This document shows, piece by piece, positions 17,161 through 24,194 of a DNA stretch of 35,103 nucleotides; position 1 is the stretch's first letter, and each line of letters begins with the position of its first letter. The stretch lies in contig LBYP01000019.1 of assembly GCA_000996245.1 (NCBI GenBank), positions 1 through 35,103 of the forward strand. Direction: 5' to 3'. This DNA comes from Parcubacteria group bacterium GW2011_GWA2_40_23. Its GTDB lineage: Bacteria > Patescibacteriota > Patescibacteriia > UBA11705 > JABHMO01. Both the position numbers and the translations under genes were made by a program. The notes under the pieces were generated by a model, which saw nothing but the letters and a program-made list of their open reading frames with translations, ran no database searches and was not told the origin of the DNA.

Positions 17161-17189
17161 ATGCTCAAAGCCATTCTCTTCGATTACAC
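17161..17189 (+). pseudogene. Detached 5' fragment of the HAD phosphatase gene
   Basis: ATGCTCAAAGCCAT and the bases after it match the start of the HAD gene at 18240 with three differences over 27 nt. It reads MLKAILFDY and then departs from the HAD sequence. It appears to be the original 5' end, or a target duplication, separated from the intact gene by the RhuM-Fic insertion. Confidence 0.7.
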
Positions 17190-17230
17190 TGTACCTAGAT
17201 TAGACAGGTTAGTGCTTTTACAGTTAAAAT
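17190..17230 (+). promoter_or_regulatory. Repeated promoter module, copy 1 (RhuM-Fic)
   Basis: TGTACCTAGATTAGACA (17190-17206) ends in a TAGACA -35 box. An 18-nt spacer leads to TAAAAT (17225-17230), and the ATG at 17239 is 8 nt downstream. The same module, with the same spacings, precedes the Bro-N gene at 19894. The module begins exactly where the HAD fragment ends. Confidence 0.7.
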
Positions 17231-17238
17231 AGTGGTAT

Positions 17239-18213
17239 ATGAAAAACAAGAGTAAGCAATTAGTAGTATATCAAACATCTTCTGGTTCAATTGAGTTGCG
17301 CGGTGATTTTAAGGCTGAAACAATTTGGGCAACCCAGGCAGAGATCGCCACTATTTTTGGAGTTACCTCTCAAAACATTACGATGCACCTGAAAAATATT
17401 TATAAGCAAAAAGAGCTTGTAAAACGGGCAACTTGTAAGGAATCCTTACAAGTTCAAGATGAGGGTAATCGTAGGGTTGAACGACGAATTAAAGAATATA
17501 ATTTAGATGTTGTTATTGCTGTTGGTTATAGAATAAATTCAATTATCGGGACTCATTTCCGTCAATGGGCGACAAAGATTCTGCGTGAACATATTACAAA
17601 GGGATACACCATGCACCGCAGGCGTATTCTTCGTAATTACGACTCTTTTATGAAAGCAGTTGGCGATATTCAAGCACTTTTGCCTGAACAAGTGGCTTTT
17701 GATTCAAAACAAGCGTTGGAATTGGTTAAAGAGTTCGCCAGTACCTGGATATCACTTGATGCCTTTGATAAAGAGGTGCTCGCACCTATTGGCACAACAA
17801 GAAGATCTGTCAAACTAACTGGCGAAGAATTAGCCATCGTTATCGCTGATTTTCGTGCAGAAATGATTAGTAAAAAAGAAGTATCAGATATTTTTGCTCA
17901 AGAAAGACAGTGGGGAAGTATTGCTGGCATAGTTGGTAATGTAATGCAATCTTTTGGTGGGCGGGAATTGTATCAAAGCGTGGAAGAAAAGGCTGCACAT
18001 CTTTTGTATTTTATGGTCAAGAATCATCCGTTTGCGGATGGGAATAAGCGCGCCGGTGCTTTTTCATTTGTTTGGTTTTTACGCAAAGCACGCGCCAAAA
18101 AATCAAGCAATATTAATCCGTCGACACTGACGGCGCTCACCCTGCTTATTGCCGAAAGTGATCCGAAAAAGAAAAATCAGATGACTGCACTCGTTACACA
18201 GTTGCTAAAATAA
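17239..18213 (+). CDS. RhuM-family protein with a Fic/DOC domain
   Basis: The 324-residue protein has an N-terminal RhuM part (TIWATQAEIATIFGVTSQNI, YNLDVVIAVGYRINS, FRQWATKILREHI), which resembles phage antirepressor DNA-binding modules. The C-terminal half contains HPFADGNKRAGAF, a complete Fic motif (HxFxDGNKRxG). Fic enzymes transfer AMP or related groups to target proteins, and DOC toxins are relatives. No partner antitoxin is visible. Proteins like this are often found beside type I R-M genes. Its flanks suggest insertion at the start of the HAD gene. Confidence 0.88.
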   Translation: MKNKSKQLVVYQTSSGSIELRGDFKAETIWATQAEIATIFGVTSQNITMHLKNIYKQKELVKRATCKESLQVQDEGNRRVERRIKEYNLDVVIAVGYRINSIIGTHFRQWATKILREHITKGYTMHRRRILRNYDSFMKAVGDIQALLPEQVAFDSKQALELVKEFASTWISLDAFDKEVLAPIGTTRRSVKLTGEELAIVIADFRAEMISKKEVSDIFAQERQWGSIAGIVGNVMQSFGGRELYQSVEEKAAHLLYFMVKNHPFADGNKRAGAFSFVWFLRKARAKKSSNINPSTLTALTLLIAESDPKKKNQMTALVTQLLK

Positions 18214-18239
18214 TTTATCAGTACAGACAAGAAGAAAAT

Positions 18240-18884
18240 ATGCTCAAAGCCATCATCTTCGACTACGACGGCGTCATCGTTGATTCCTTTATCAGCGTGT
18301 TTGAGGTTTACGAAAAAATCTGTAAACGTTTTGATGTTGCCTACCCAAAAACATTAGAAGAATTCAGAAAATTATATGGCTATAATTATAAGGAGTTACA
18401 AAAAAATCTAGGCATTGATGAAAAGGATGCTGACGAGGTTGGAAAAATTTTTAGTGTTGAAATTGTTAAAAAGAAACACGGGACCTTTCTTGGTATTGTC
18501 GATGTTATTAAAGAATTATCACATAAATATAAAATTTTTTTAGTTTCCGCTGCGATGAGTGCTGAAATCCTTCCCAGAATAGAGGAATTTGGTTTGAAGA
18601 ATGTTTTTGAAAAGTTTTATTGTGGTTGGGATCAAAAAATTAAGAAAAGTGATTTGATGAAAAGCATTTTCTCGGAATACAATTATACTCCCGATGAGCT
18701 TGTCGCAATCGGAGACCGCGCTATCGACTATGATGCGGCCAAGACCGCTGGCTTCAATGATAATCATTTAATCATGGTAAATTATGGTTGGGGATTAGAC
18801 AAAAAAGCTATTGGCCAAGCTCTAGTTGCAGAAACTCCACATGACATAGTCGGTTTAGTTCAGTTTATTGATAAGAATAATTAA
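18240..18884 (+). CDS. HAD-superfamily hydrolase (phosphoglycolate phosphatase-like)
   Basis: The 214-residue protein starts MLKAIIFDYDGVIVDS, with the nucleophile Asp8 and Asp10. LVSAAMSAE supplies the motif II region, KKSDLM the motif III Lys, and AIGDRAIDYDAAKTAGF motif IV. This is a HAD-IA enzyme with a helical cap at ~15-80, acting on a small phosphorylated substrate that cannot be named. It lies 26 nt after RhuM-Fic. Its original start region appears duplicated at 17161. Confidence 0.85.
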   Translation: MLKAIIFDYDGVIVDSFISVFEVYEKICKRFDVAYPKTLEEFRKLYGYNYKELQKNLGIDEKDADEVGKIFSVEIVKKKHGTFLGIVDVIKELSHKYKIFLVSAAMSAEILPRIEEFGLKNVFEKFYCGWDQKIKKSDLMKSIFSEYNYTPDELVAIGDRAIDYDAAKTAGFNDNHLIMVNYGWGLDKKAIGQALVAETPHDIVGLVQFIDKNN

Positions 18885-18888
18885 ATTT

Positions 18889-19452
18889 ATGTCTAAAGTT
18901 TTTTTAATTACACATCCAGATGTCATCGTTGACCCTAAACAACCGATTGATGAGTGGATTCTTTCAACAAATGGATTACTTCGGGCTCACAATCTAATGG
19001 AGCATTCTTTGTGGGTTGATGTTGATGTCGTATATTCAAGTCTTGAATTAAAAGCATCAACAGTTGCTCAATTAGCCGCCAAGAGATTTAATCTACCTAT
19101 TTATACAAAAGAATGTTTAGGCGAGATTGATCGTTCTTCGACAGGTTTTATGCCCTATGATGAATTTATGCTTTCCGTTAAGGAGTTTTTTAGCAAACCG
19201 ACAGAAAGTTGTCGTGGATGGGAAAAAGCCTTTGACGCTACTAAGAGGATTTCTGATTGCGTAAATGCCATCATTAGTCTAAACAGTGGAAAGAATATTG
19301 TATTGATAGGACATGGAGCTATCTTTGCAATTTTACTGTGTTACATCAAAAATATTCCACCAACGTTTGAGCTATGTCAGGACGGGGTCGGCTATGTTTC
19401 TGAAATTGACTGGAAAAATAAACAAATAATTTCGATGTGGGAAAAATATTAA
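18889..19452 (+). CDS. Histidine-phosphatase-fold protein lacking key arginines
   Basis: The 187-residue protein resembles phosphoglycerate-mutase-like phosphatases: KVFLITHPD at the N-terminus, VVYSSLELKAS, LGEIDRSSTG and VLIGHGAIFAIL. In active enzymes the first motif is LxRHG; here Arg is Thr and Gly is Pro, while the His remains. The usual Arg of the second motif (SSPLxRA) is Lys. Both histidines are kept. It may act on an unusual substrate or only bind one. It starts 4 nt after the HAD gene. Confidence 0.7.
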   Translation: MSKVFLITHPDVIVDPKQPIDEWILSTNGLLRAHNLMEHSLWVDVDVVYSSLELKASTVAQLAAKRFNLPIYTKECLGEIDRSSTGFMPYDEFMLSVKEFFSKPTESCRGWEKAFDATKRISDCVNAIISLNSGKNIVLIGHGAIFAILLCYIKNIPPTFELCQDGVGYVSEIDWKNKQIISMWEKY

Positions 19453-19706
19453 AGCACAATTATATTTACTATCTTTATATTCTTAAATGCTCTGACAAAA
19501 CTCTCTATACCGGCATCACGGTTGATTTAGTTCGTCGCATAAAAGAACACAACAGCTCCAAGCTCGGCGCAAAATATACTCGTGCACGTCGTCCGGTTAA
19601 ATTGGTTTATAGTAAATCATTCAAAAATCGCTCGCTGGCAACAAAGGCGGAATTGTCTGTCAAGAAAATGACGCGGGCGGAGAAATTGACCGTTATTGAA
19701 AGTTAA
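19437..19706 (+). CDS. GIY-YIG nuclease-domain protein (YhbQ-like)
   Basis: The 89-residue protein shows the compact GIY-YIG domain: YYLYILKCSDKTLYTGIT, then DLVRRIKEHN, and LGAKYTRARRPVKLVYS. Single-domain proteins of this size are common in bacteria; some cut DNA, but the cell role is unclear. The GTG start at 19437 overlaps the previous gene by 16 nt and is the only good initiator. A terminator-like stem follows. Confidence 0.82.
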   Translation: MGKILKHNYIYYLYILKCSDKTLYTGITVDLVRRIKEHNSSKLGAKYTRARRPVKLVYSKSFKNRSLATKAELSVKKMTRAEKLTVIES

Positions 19707-19720
19707 TTTACGCAAAATAA

Positions 19721-19763
19721 AAAGAGCCCCCGACAGAGACGGAACTCTGTAAGGGTTTCTTTC
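19721..19763 (+). terminator. Probable terminator after the GIY-YIG gene
   Basis: AAAGAGCCC pairs imperfectly with GGGTTTCTTT, enclosing a perfect ACAGAG/CTCTGT stem (19733-19738 with 19745-19750). The tail is TTTCTTTC rather than a pure T run. Confidence 0.55.
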
Positions 19764-19844
19764 GTAGTAAACATTAACATTATAGCTAAATGAAAAAAGA
19801 TGTCAATTTAAGGTGCACACATAACCGTGTAATACAAATATATT

Positions 19845-19885
19845 TGTACCTAGATTGGACAAATCCGAATTCGAGAAGATAAAAT
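19845..19885 (+). promoter_or_regulatory. Repeated promoter module, copy 2 (Bro-N)
   Basis: TGTACCTAGATTGGACA (19845-19861) differs from copy 1 at one base. An 18-nt spacer leads to TAAAAT (19880-19885), and the ATG at 19894 is 8 nt downstream, as in copy 1. Confidence 0.7.
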
Positions 19886-19893
19886 GGAAGTAT

Positions 19894-20733
19894 ATGAAAA
19901 ACACAAAAAAAGTAACTATTTTTGAAGGCAAAAAAGTCCGCCGTATTTGGGAGGAGGCAAAAGAACTTTGGTATTTTGCTGTTGTTGATGTTATCGCTAT
20001 TTTAACAGGAAGTAGCAACCCACAGGTTTATTGGCGTGTATTAAAAAAACGTTTAATTGACGAGGGTTCTAATGAAACCGTTACAAAATGTAACGGTTTG
20101 AAAGTTGAGGCATCAGATGGGAAAATGCGTTTAACAGATATGGCGGATACTGAAACTCTTTTTAGACTTATTCAATCAATCCCATCCCCAAAAGCGGAAC
20201 CTTTTAAAATTTGGTTGGCCAAAGTTGGTTACGAAAGAATTGAGGAATTGAATGATCCAGAAAAGGCTCTCAATCGCAGCCGTGAATACTGGCAAAAGAT
20301 GGGACGTAGTAAATCTTGGATTCAACAACGCATGATGGGCCAAGAGATCCGAAACAAATTAACTGATTATTGGCAGAAGAGTGAAGTTCAAAAACAAAAC
20401 GAATTTGCCATCCTCACGAATATCATCCATGAAGAATGGACCGATCTAACAATAAACGAGCACAAGAAACTCAAGAGTCTTAAAAAAGAAAATTTGCGTG
20501 ATCACATGACAGATGCGGAATTGGTTTTTACAGCTCTTGCAGAATTGTCTACGCGGCAAATAGCAGAAACAATGCAATCTGTTGGCCTTGAAGAAAATAA
20601 AGTTCCAGCAAAACATGGTGGTAAGATTGCAAAAAATGCTCGAGTGGCTCTCGAATCTAAGACAAAGAAGAAAGTTGTGACGGGGAAAAATTTTTTGCTA
20701 TCAGGAAAAGATGCAAAACGATTAAAGAAGTAG
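19894..20733 (+). CDS. Bro-N / phage antirepressor-like DNA-binding protein
   Basis: The 279-residue protein begins KVTIFEGKKVRRIWEEAKELWYF, followed by VVDVIAILTGSSNPQVYW, the Bro-N pattern found in phage antirepressors. The C-terminal half is helical and charged (ALNRSREYWQKMGRSKSWIQ, MTDAELVFTALAELSTRQIA) and is typical of the longer DNA-damage-inducible-type versions in bacteria. It probably binds DNA. It shares its promoter with RhuM-Fic, so the two may be co-regulated or be cargo of the same mobile element. ATG 19894 was chosen because the upstream start at 19855 overlaps the promoter. Confidence 0.8.
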   Translation: MKNTKKVTIFEGKKVRRIWEEAKELWYFAVVDVIAILTGSSNPQVYWRVLKKRLIDEGSNETVTKCNGLKVEASDGKMRLTDMADTETLFRLIQSIPSPKAEPFKIWLAKVGYERIEELNDPEKALNRSREYWQKMGRSKSWIQQRMMGQEIRNKLTDYWQKSEVQKQNEFAILTNIIHEEWTDLTINEHKKLKSLKKENLRDHMTDAELVFTALAELSTRQIAETMQSVGLEENKVPAKHGGKIAKNARVALESKTKKKVVTGKNFLLSGKDAKRLKK

Positions 20734-20739
20734 TTGCAA

Positions 20740-20846
20740 TTGACATTTTCAGTAGATATGATATCCTGTGTGAGTCAAAGGCGGTTGCAAGATTTCACTT
20801 CAAAAGATAGCAATATCTTTTGGTGAAATCTTCTAGCCGCTTTTTT
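20740..20846 (+). ncRNA. Candidate small RNA: promoter plus 28-bp hairpin and U tract
   Basis: TTGACA (20740-20745) and TATCCT (20762-20767, 16-nt spacer) precede a hairpin of about 26 pairs. GCGGTTG at 20781 pairs with the region ending CCGC at 20840, and the loop is GCAA (20810-20813), a GNRA type. Six T follow (20841-20846). The predicted transcript is about 75 nt with no reading frame. It could instead be only the terminator of the Bro-N gene, which ends 7 nt before the -35 box. Confidence 0.5.
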
Positions 20847-20859
20847 ATAATACTAATTA

Positions 20860-20879
20860 CCTGCCTGCCGGCAGGCAGG
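20860..20879. repeat. Perfect 20-bp GC-rich palindrome
   Basis: CCTGCCTGCCGGCAGGCAGG reads the same on both strands and is strikingly GC-rich for this AT-rich gap. I recall the same palindrome recurring in CPR intergenic DNA. It occurs once here, and its role is unknown. Confidence 0.75.
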
Positions 20880-21002
20880 CGAATCTCCTACTAATTTACG
20901 AATGATTACGAAAAATTAGTTGTGGTATAAAAGGTTCATAAGTTCTTTCGTTCATACGTCTGTTTGCTTTGTTCTTTACTTGCTTATAGAATATTAGTAT
21001 AT

Positions 21003-21581
21003 ATGAAAATTAGCTTAAAATTACTCAAGGCCATTAAGTTTGCCACTAAGACGCATGATGTTTATCAAAAACAGAAAAGAAAAGGCAAAGATATTTCTTA
21101 TATTGTCCATCCACTAACAACCGGCCTGTGTCTTTCTCAGGCTAATGCTGATGAAGATGTGGTTATTGCTGGTATTCTACATGACACTATCGAAGATAGC
21201 GTTGAACATAAAAAGGTTACTCCAGAAATGCTTAAAGAACGTTTCGGTCAAAAGGTCGCAGATTTAGTTATGAGTGTTACTGAGACTGACAAAAAACTTT
21301 CTTGGCAAGAACGTAAACAAATAGCGCTTGATGATATCGTTTCATTCTCAAAGGAATCAATACTGGTTAAATCGGCTGATGTTCTCAGTAATAATTATGA
21401 GCTTATCGATGATTATGCCAGAGATAAAGATAAAGTGTTTGAACGTTTTGAGGCGAGCAAAGAAGAAAAAATACAAAATACTTTGAATGTCATCGCGGCC
21501 TTAATTAAAAACTGGCCAGAAAATCCATTTCGAGAAGATTTGGATTATGTAGCCGAACAATTTCGTCTCATGATTAATTAA
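21003..21581 (+). CDS. HD-domain hydrolase (SpoT/Mesh1-like)
   Basis: The 192-residue protein has the HD metal site in the order seen in (p)ppGpp hydrolases: FATKTHDVYQKQKRKG, ISYIVHPLTTG, IAGILHDTIEDS and later LVKSADVLSNN. There is no synthetase, TGS or ACT domain, so it is a small stand-alone hydrolase. The substrate may be (p)ppGpp or another nucleotide. ATG 21003 was chosen; the longer frame from 20964 starts with TTG and a hydrophobic tail. Confidence 0.85.
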   Translation: MKISLKLLKAIKFATKTHDVYQKQKRKGKDISYIVHPLTTGLCLSQANADEDVVIAGILHDTIEDSVEHKKVTPEMLKERFGQKVADLVMSVTETDKKLSWQERKQIALDDIVSFSKESILVKSADVLSNNYELIDDYARDKDKVFERFEASKEEKIQNTLNVIAALIKNWPENPFREDLDYVAEQFRLMIN

Positions 21582-21592
21582 TTTAATAATAT

Positions 21593-22864
21593 ATGGATAC
21601 TTCATTAAAACATTTTGACATAGTAGTCATCGGCGGCGGAGCCGCAGGTATGGTGGCGGCTATTTCGGCGCGCACGCATCACCCAGACAAAACAGTTGCT
21701 CTTGTTGAAAAAAGTTCTGAACTTGGACGCAAGCTTTTAGTTAGTGGCGCGGGTCGTTGCAATCTCACAAATCTTCAGCTGGAAGACAAACCAGAACAAT
21801 TCTTTGAAGGCACAGGCAAAGATTTGGCCAAGAAGATTTTTAAATGTTTTGATTATAACAACATCGTCAGCTTTTTTTCTGACCTTGGTGTGCGCTTGGC
21901 ACCAGAGAAAAAAGGTGAACAGAATAAAGTTTTCCCTGTCACTCAACAAGCAAAAACTGTTTTAAATGCACTCGAAGCAGAGTTGGCTCATCAAGGTGTT
22001 TCTGTTCTAACAAATATCGAGGTTATCAATATTCAACACAATAAAAAAGCCAATACTTTTCGTTTGCAACTCAAAAAATCTGACGAATCCATCAGCGCAA
22101 AACATGTTATTTTAACAACTGGCGGTCAAACATATCCAATACTCGGCAGTGATGGCGCAGGCTATGAAATCGTTAAAGTTTTTGGTCATAAAATTATTGC
22201 TCCGATCGTTTCAGCTGTGCCATTTGAAGCCAAAAATGCTTTGAGCCAAGTTCTTCAAGGCGTAAAAATGGAATTGGGTGTAAAATTATTTTCCAAAGAA
22301 AAATTAATTGCAGAAAATATTGGTGATGTTATTTTCACTAAGTATGGGTTATCTGGTTCTGCGATTCTCGAACTTAGTCGTGTTGCTTCTGTGGAACTCA
22401 ATCGTAACGGTGTTAGGGATTTAATGGTTAAGTTAAATTTTTATCCTGGAGAAAATATGGCTGATTTGAAAAAATGGTTTGAAAAAATGCTTAAGTCTCG
22501 TCCCAATAAAACTGTAGTCGATATTCTGCGTGGTTCTCTGCCTTTTAACTTACCAGGTACTATTTTGAAGTTTCTGGATATTAGTCTCGAAACAAAAGTC
22601 AGTGAATTGACGAAGCAAAAGATCGATGCGCTTCTTGAAAGTTTAACAGCCTTTGAAATCAAAATAACCGCAACTCGTGGTTGGGACGAAGCTGAGTTCA
22701 CGGCTGGTGGTGTCGATGGCTCAGAAATCAAAGTAACTCTTGAATCAAAAAAAGTTCCTGGTTTATATTTTGCGGGCGAGGTGATTGATGTCGACGGCGC
22801 CATCGGCGGTTTCAATCTGTCGTGGGCTTGGAGTTCTGGATTTGTGGCGGGTAAATTGGAATAA
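21593..22864 (+). CDS. FAD-dependent oxidoreductase of the BaiN/YhiN (HI0933) family
   Basis: The 423-residue protein has the N-terminal dinucleotide fold (FDIVVIGGGAAGMVAAISA), the family block GRKLLVSGAGRCNLTN, and the C-terminal FAD motif GLYFAGEVIDVDGAIGGFN. Members are flavoproteins of mostly unknown substrate; BaiN acts on bile-acid intermediates, which is not implied here. The length is normal. It starts 11 nt after the HD gene and is probably in the same transcript. Confidence 0.9.
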   Translation: MDTSLKHFDIVVIGGGAAGMVAAISARTHHPDKTVALVEKSSELGRKLLVSGAGRCNLTNLQLEDKPEQFFEGTGKDLAKKIFKCFDYNNIVSFFSDLGVRLAPEKKGEQNKVFPVTQQAKTVLNALEAELAHQGVSVLTNIEVINIQHNKKANTFRLQLKKSDESISAKHVILTTGGQTYPILGSDGAGYEIVKVFGHKIIAPIVSAVPFEAKNALSQVLQGVKMELGVKLFSKEKLIAENIGDVIFTKYGLSGSAILELSRVASVELNRNGVRDLMVKLNFYPGENMADLKKWFEKMLKSRPNKTVVDILRGSLPFNLPGTILKFLDISLETKVSELTKQKIDALLESLTAFEIKITATRGWDEAEFTAGGVDGSEIKVTLESKKVPGLYFAGEVIDVDGAIGGFNLSWAWSSGFVAGKLE

Positions 22865-22884
22865 TTAGTTTTTTGTCGAAATTG

Positions 22885-22893
22885 TGATACAGT
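22885..22893 (+). promoter_or_regulatory. Extended -10 of the ATP-grasp gene, leaderless
   Basis: TGATACAGT matches an extended -10 (TGnTAnnnT) and ends 6 nt before the ATG at 22900. No convincing -35 box or Shine-Dalgarno sequence is present. Confidence 0.45.
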
Positions 22894-22899
22894 TGATAT

Positions 22900-23868
22900 A
22901 TGAATAAAAATCTGAAAATAATCAAAGACGCTGTTCTTGAAATGGGTGGTAAGATCGAAGAATTCGTTCCTGAAAGAGGTTGTTTTTATATTAAAGTTTT
23001 GGGTAAACGAATTTTGCTGGAACGTAAGATTTCTATTAGTCGTCAGTCATTTGTCAGTGGCAGTTTTACCCGTTGCAAAGACATTACCCATAAACTTTTA
23101 GAATCCTACAATCTGCCATCACCAGCAACTGAATGTTTTTATAATAAAAGTTTCGATAAGAGGCAAGCCTTGAAGCAGGTTAACAAACTTTCATTCCCAA
23201 TTATTTTGAAAGATTCAACTGGTTCTCAAAGTATAGGCATCTTTCCATTTATTGAAACTCCACGGGAAGCAGTCATGATATTAGGTCGAGAATTACCAAA
23301 ATATCGCGGTATGGTAGCGCAGGAAATGGTTTTTGGAAAAGAATATCGAATTCTCGTTCTTGGTGAAAAGGTGATTGGTGCACTTGAAATGATACCGCCG
23401 TTTATCGTGGGTAACGGAGTTTCTACCATCAGAAAGATTATTACAGCGAAACAAAATACTACGGATCGACGCACTGATTTTGATAAAAAGTTAAACAAAA
23501 TATTGAAAGATCAAAATGTAACACTCGAAACTATTTTGGCTAAGAAAAAACTTGTGTTTATTAAAAAAAGTTCTTGCTTGGCTGAGGGTGGAGAAACGAG
23601 CGACGCGACTGATCAAGTACATCCAGATGTTGTCAAAATGTGTGTGGCTGCGTCTAAGGCTGTAGGCAAATATTTAGTGGGTATTGATGTTATTTGCGAA
23701 AATATTTCCGAAAAACCAAGTAAGAAAAACTTTCATATTTTAGAAATAAATGGCAAGCCAGACTTGTATATTCACTATAATCCAACTCACGGAAAGACAA
23801 AAAATGTGGTCAAAGACATTGTTAAATTCATGGCCAAGGTGGCTAATCCGTTGCCAGCCAAAGATTAA
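22900..23868 (+). CDS. ATP-grasp ligase, cyanophycin-synthetase/GshAB-like
   Basis: The 322-residue protein shows the ATP-grasp order: FPIILKDSTGSQSIGIF (ATP-binding lysine and small loop), MVAQEMVFGKEYRILVLGEK, and LVGIDVICENI...HILEINGKPDLYIHYNP (metal-binding Glu/Asn). It is most like the ATP-grasp half of cyanophycin synthetase and glutathione synthetase, so it joins a carboxylate to an amine. There is no Mur-ligase domain. Substrates are unknown. It probably has its own promoter. Confidence 0.85.
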   Translation: MNKNLKIIKDAVLEMGGKIEEFVPERGCFYIKVLGKRILLERKISISRQSFVSGSFTRCKDITHKLLESYNLPSPATECFYNKSFDKRQALKQVNKLSFPIILKDSTGSQSIGIFPFIETPREAVMILGRELPKYRGMVAQEMVFGKEYRILVLGEKVIGALEMIPPFIVGNGVSTIRKIITAKQNTTDRRTDFDKKLNKILKDQNVTLETILAKKKLVFIKKSSCLAEGGETSDATDQVHPDVVKMCVAASKAVGKYLVGIDVICENISEKPSKKNFHILEINGKPDLYIHYNPTHGKTKNVVKDIVKFMAKVANPLPAKD

Positions 23869-23913
23869 ACTTTTTTATAATGTATATTGGTATCAGGAAG
23901 TTCCTGTGTATAA

Positions 23914-23940
23914 AGATCGCCAAAAGGGTGATTTTTTTGT
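23914..23940 (+). terminator. Terminator after the ATP-grasp gene
   Basis: ATCGCC (23916-23921) pairs with GGTGAT (23927-23932, one G-T pair) and is followed by seven T. A CAGGAA-G-TTCCTG inverted repeat lies just upstream. Confidence 0.7.
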
Positions 23941-23998
23941 TTAATTTAGCAAAATTTGTTTAATTGTTTATTTGTTTGCTTGTTTTTTTGTCTAAAAC

Positions 23999-24027
23999 TT
24001 GACAAATTTTAAGATTTATACTAATCT
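23999..24027 (+). promoter_or_regulatory. Promoter of the GC-rich operon
   Basis: A perfect TTGACA (23999-24004), a 17-nt spacer and TAATCT (24022-24027), all in AT-rich DNA. An overlapping TATACT at 24017 is too close to the -35. The leader to ATG 24195 would be ~160 nt, AT-rich to about 24130 and then GC-rich. The same CTTGACAAAT core precedes the permease-ATPase gene. The rest of the 23941-24194 gap holds T-rich DNA without a gene. Confidence 0.65.
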
Positions 24028-24194
24028 ATTCTGAATTTGTCCTTCGACAATTTACGTTACACAATAACATAGAAATCCACATTATTAGATAGATATATTT
24101 TTAGTACGTTTTTTGTTTTTGAAATCTGTCGCAAGATGGATGGTTCGAGGTGCTAGGTGGTTGCGGTTCTAAACGGCTCAACACGGAGGATACC

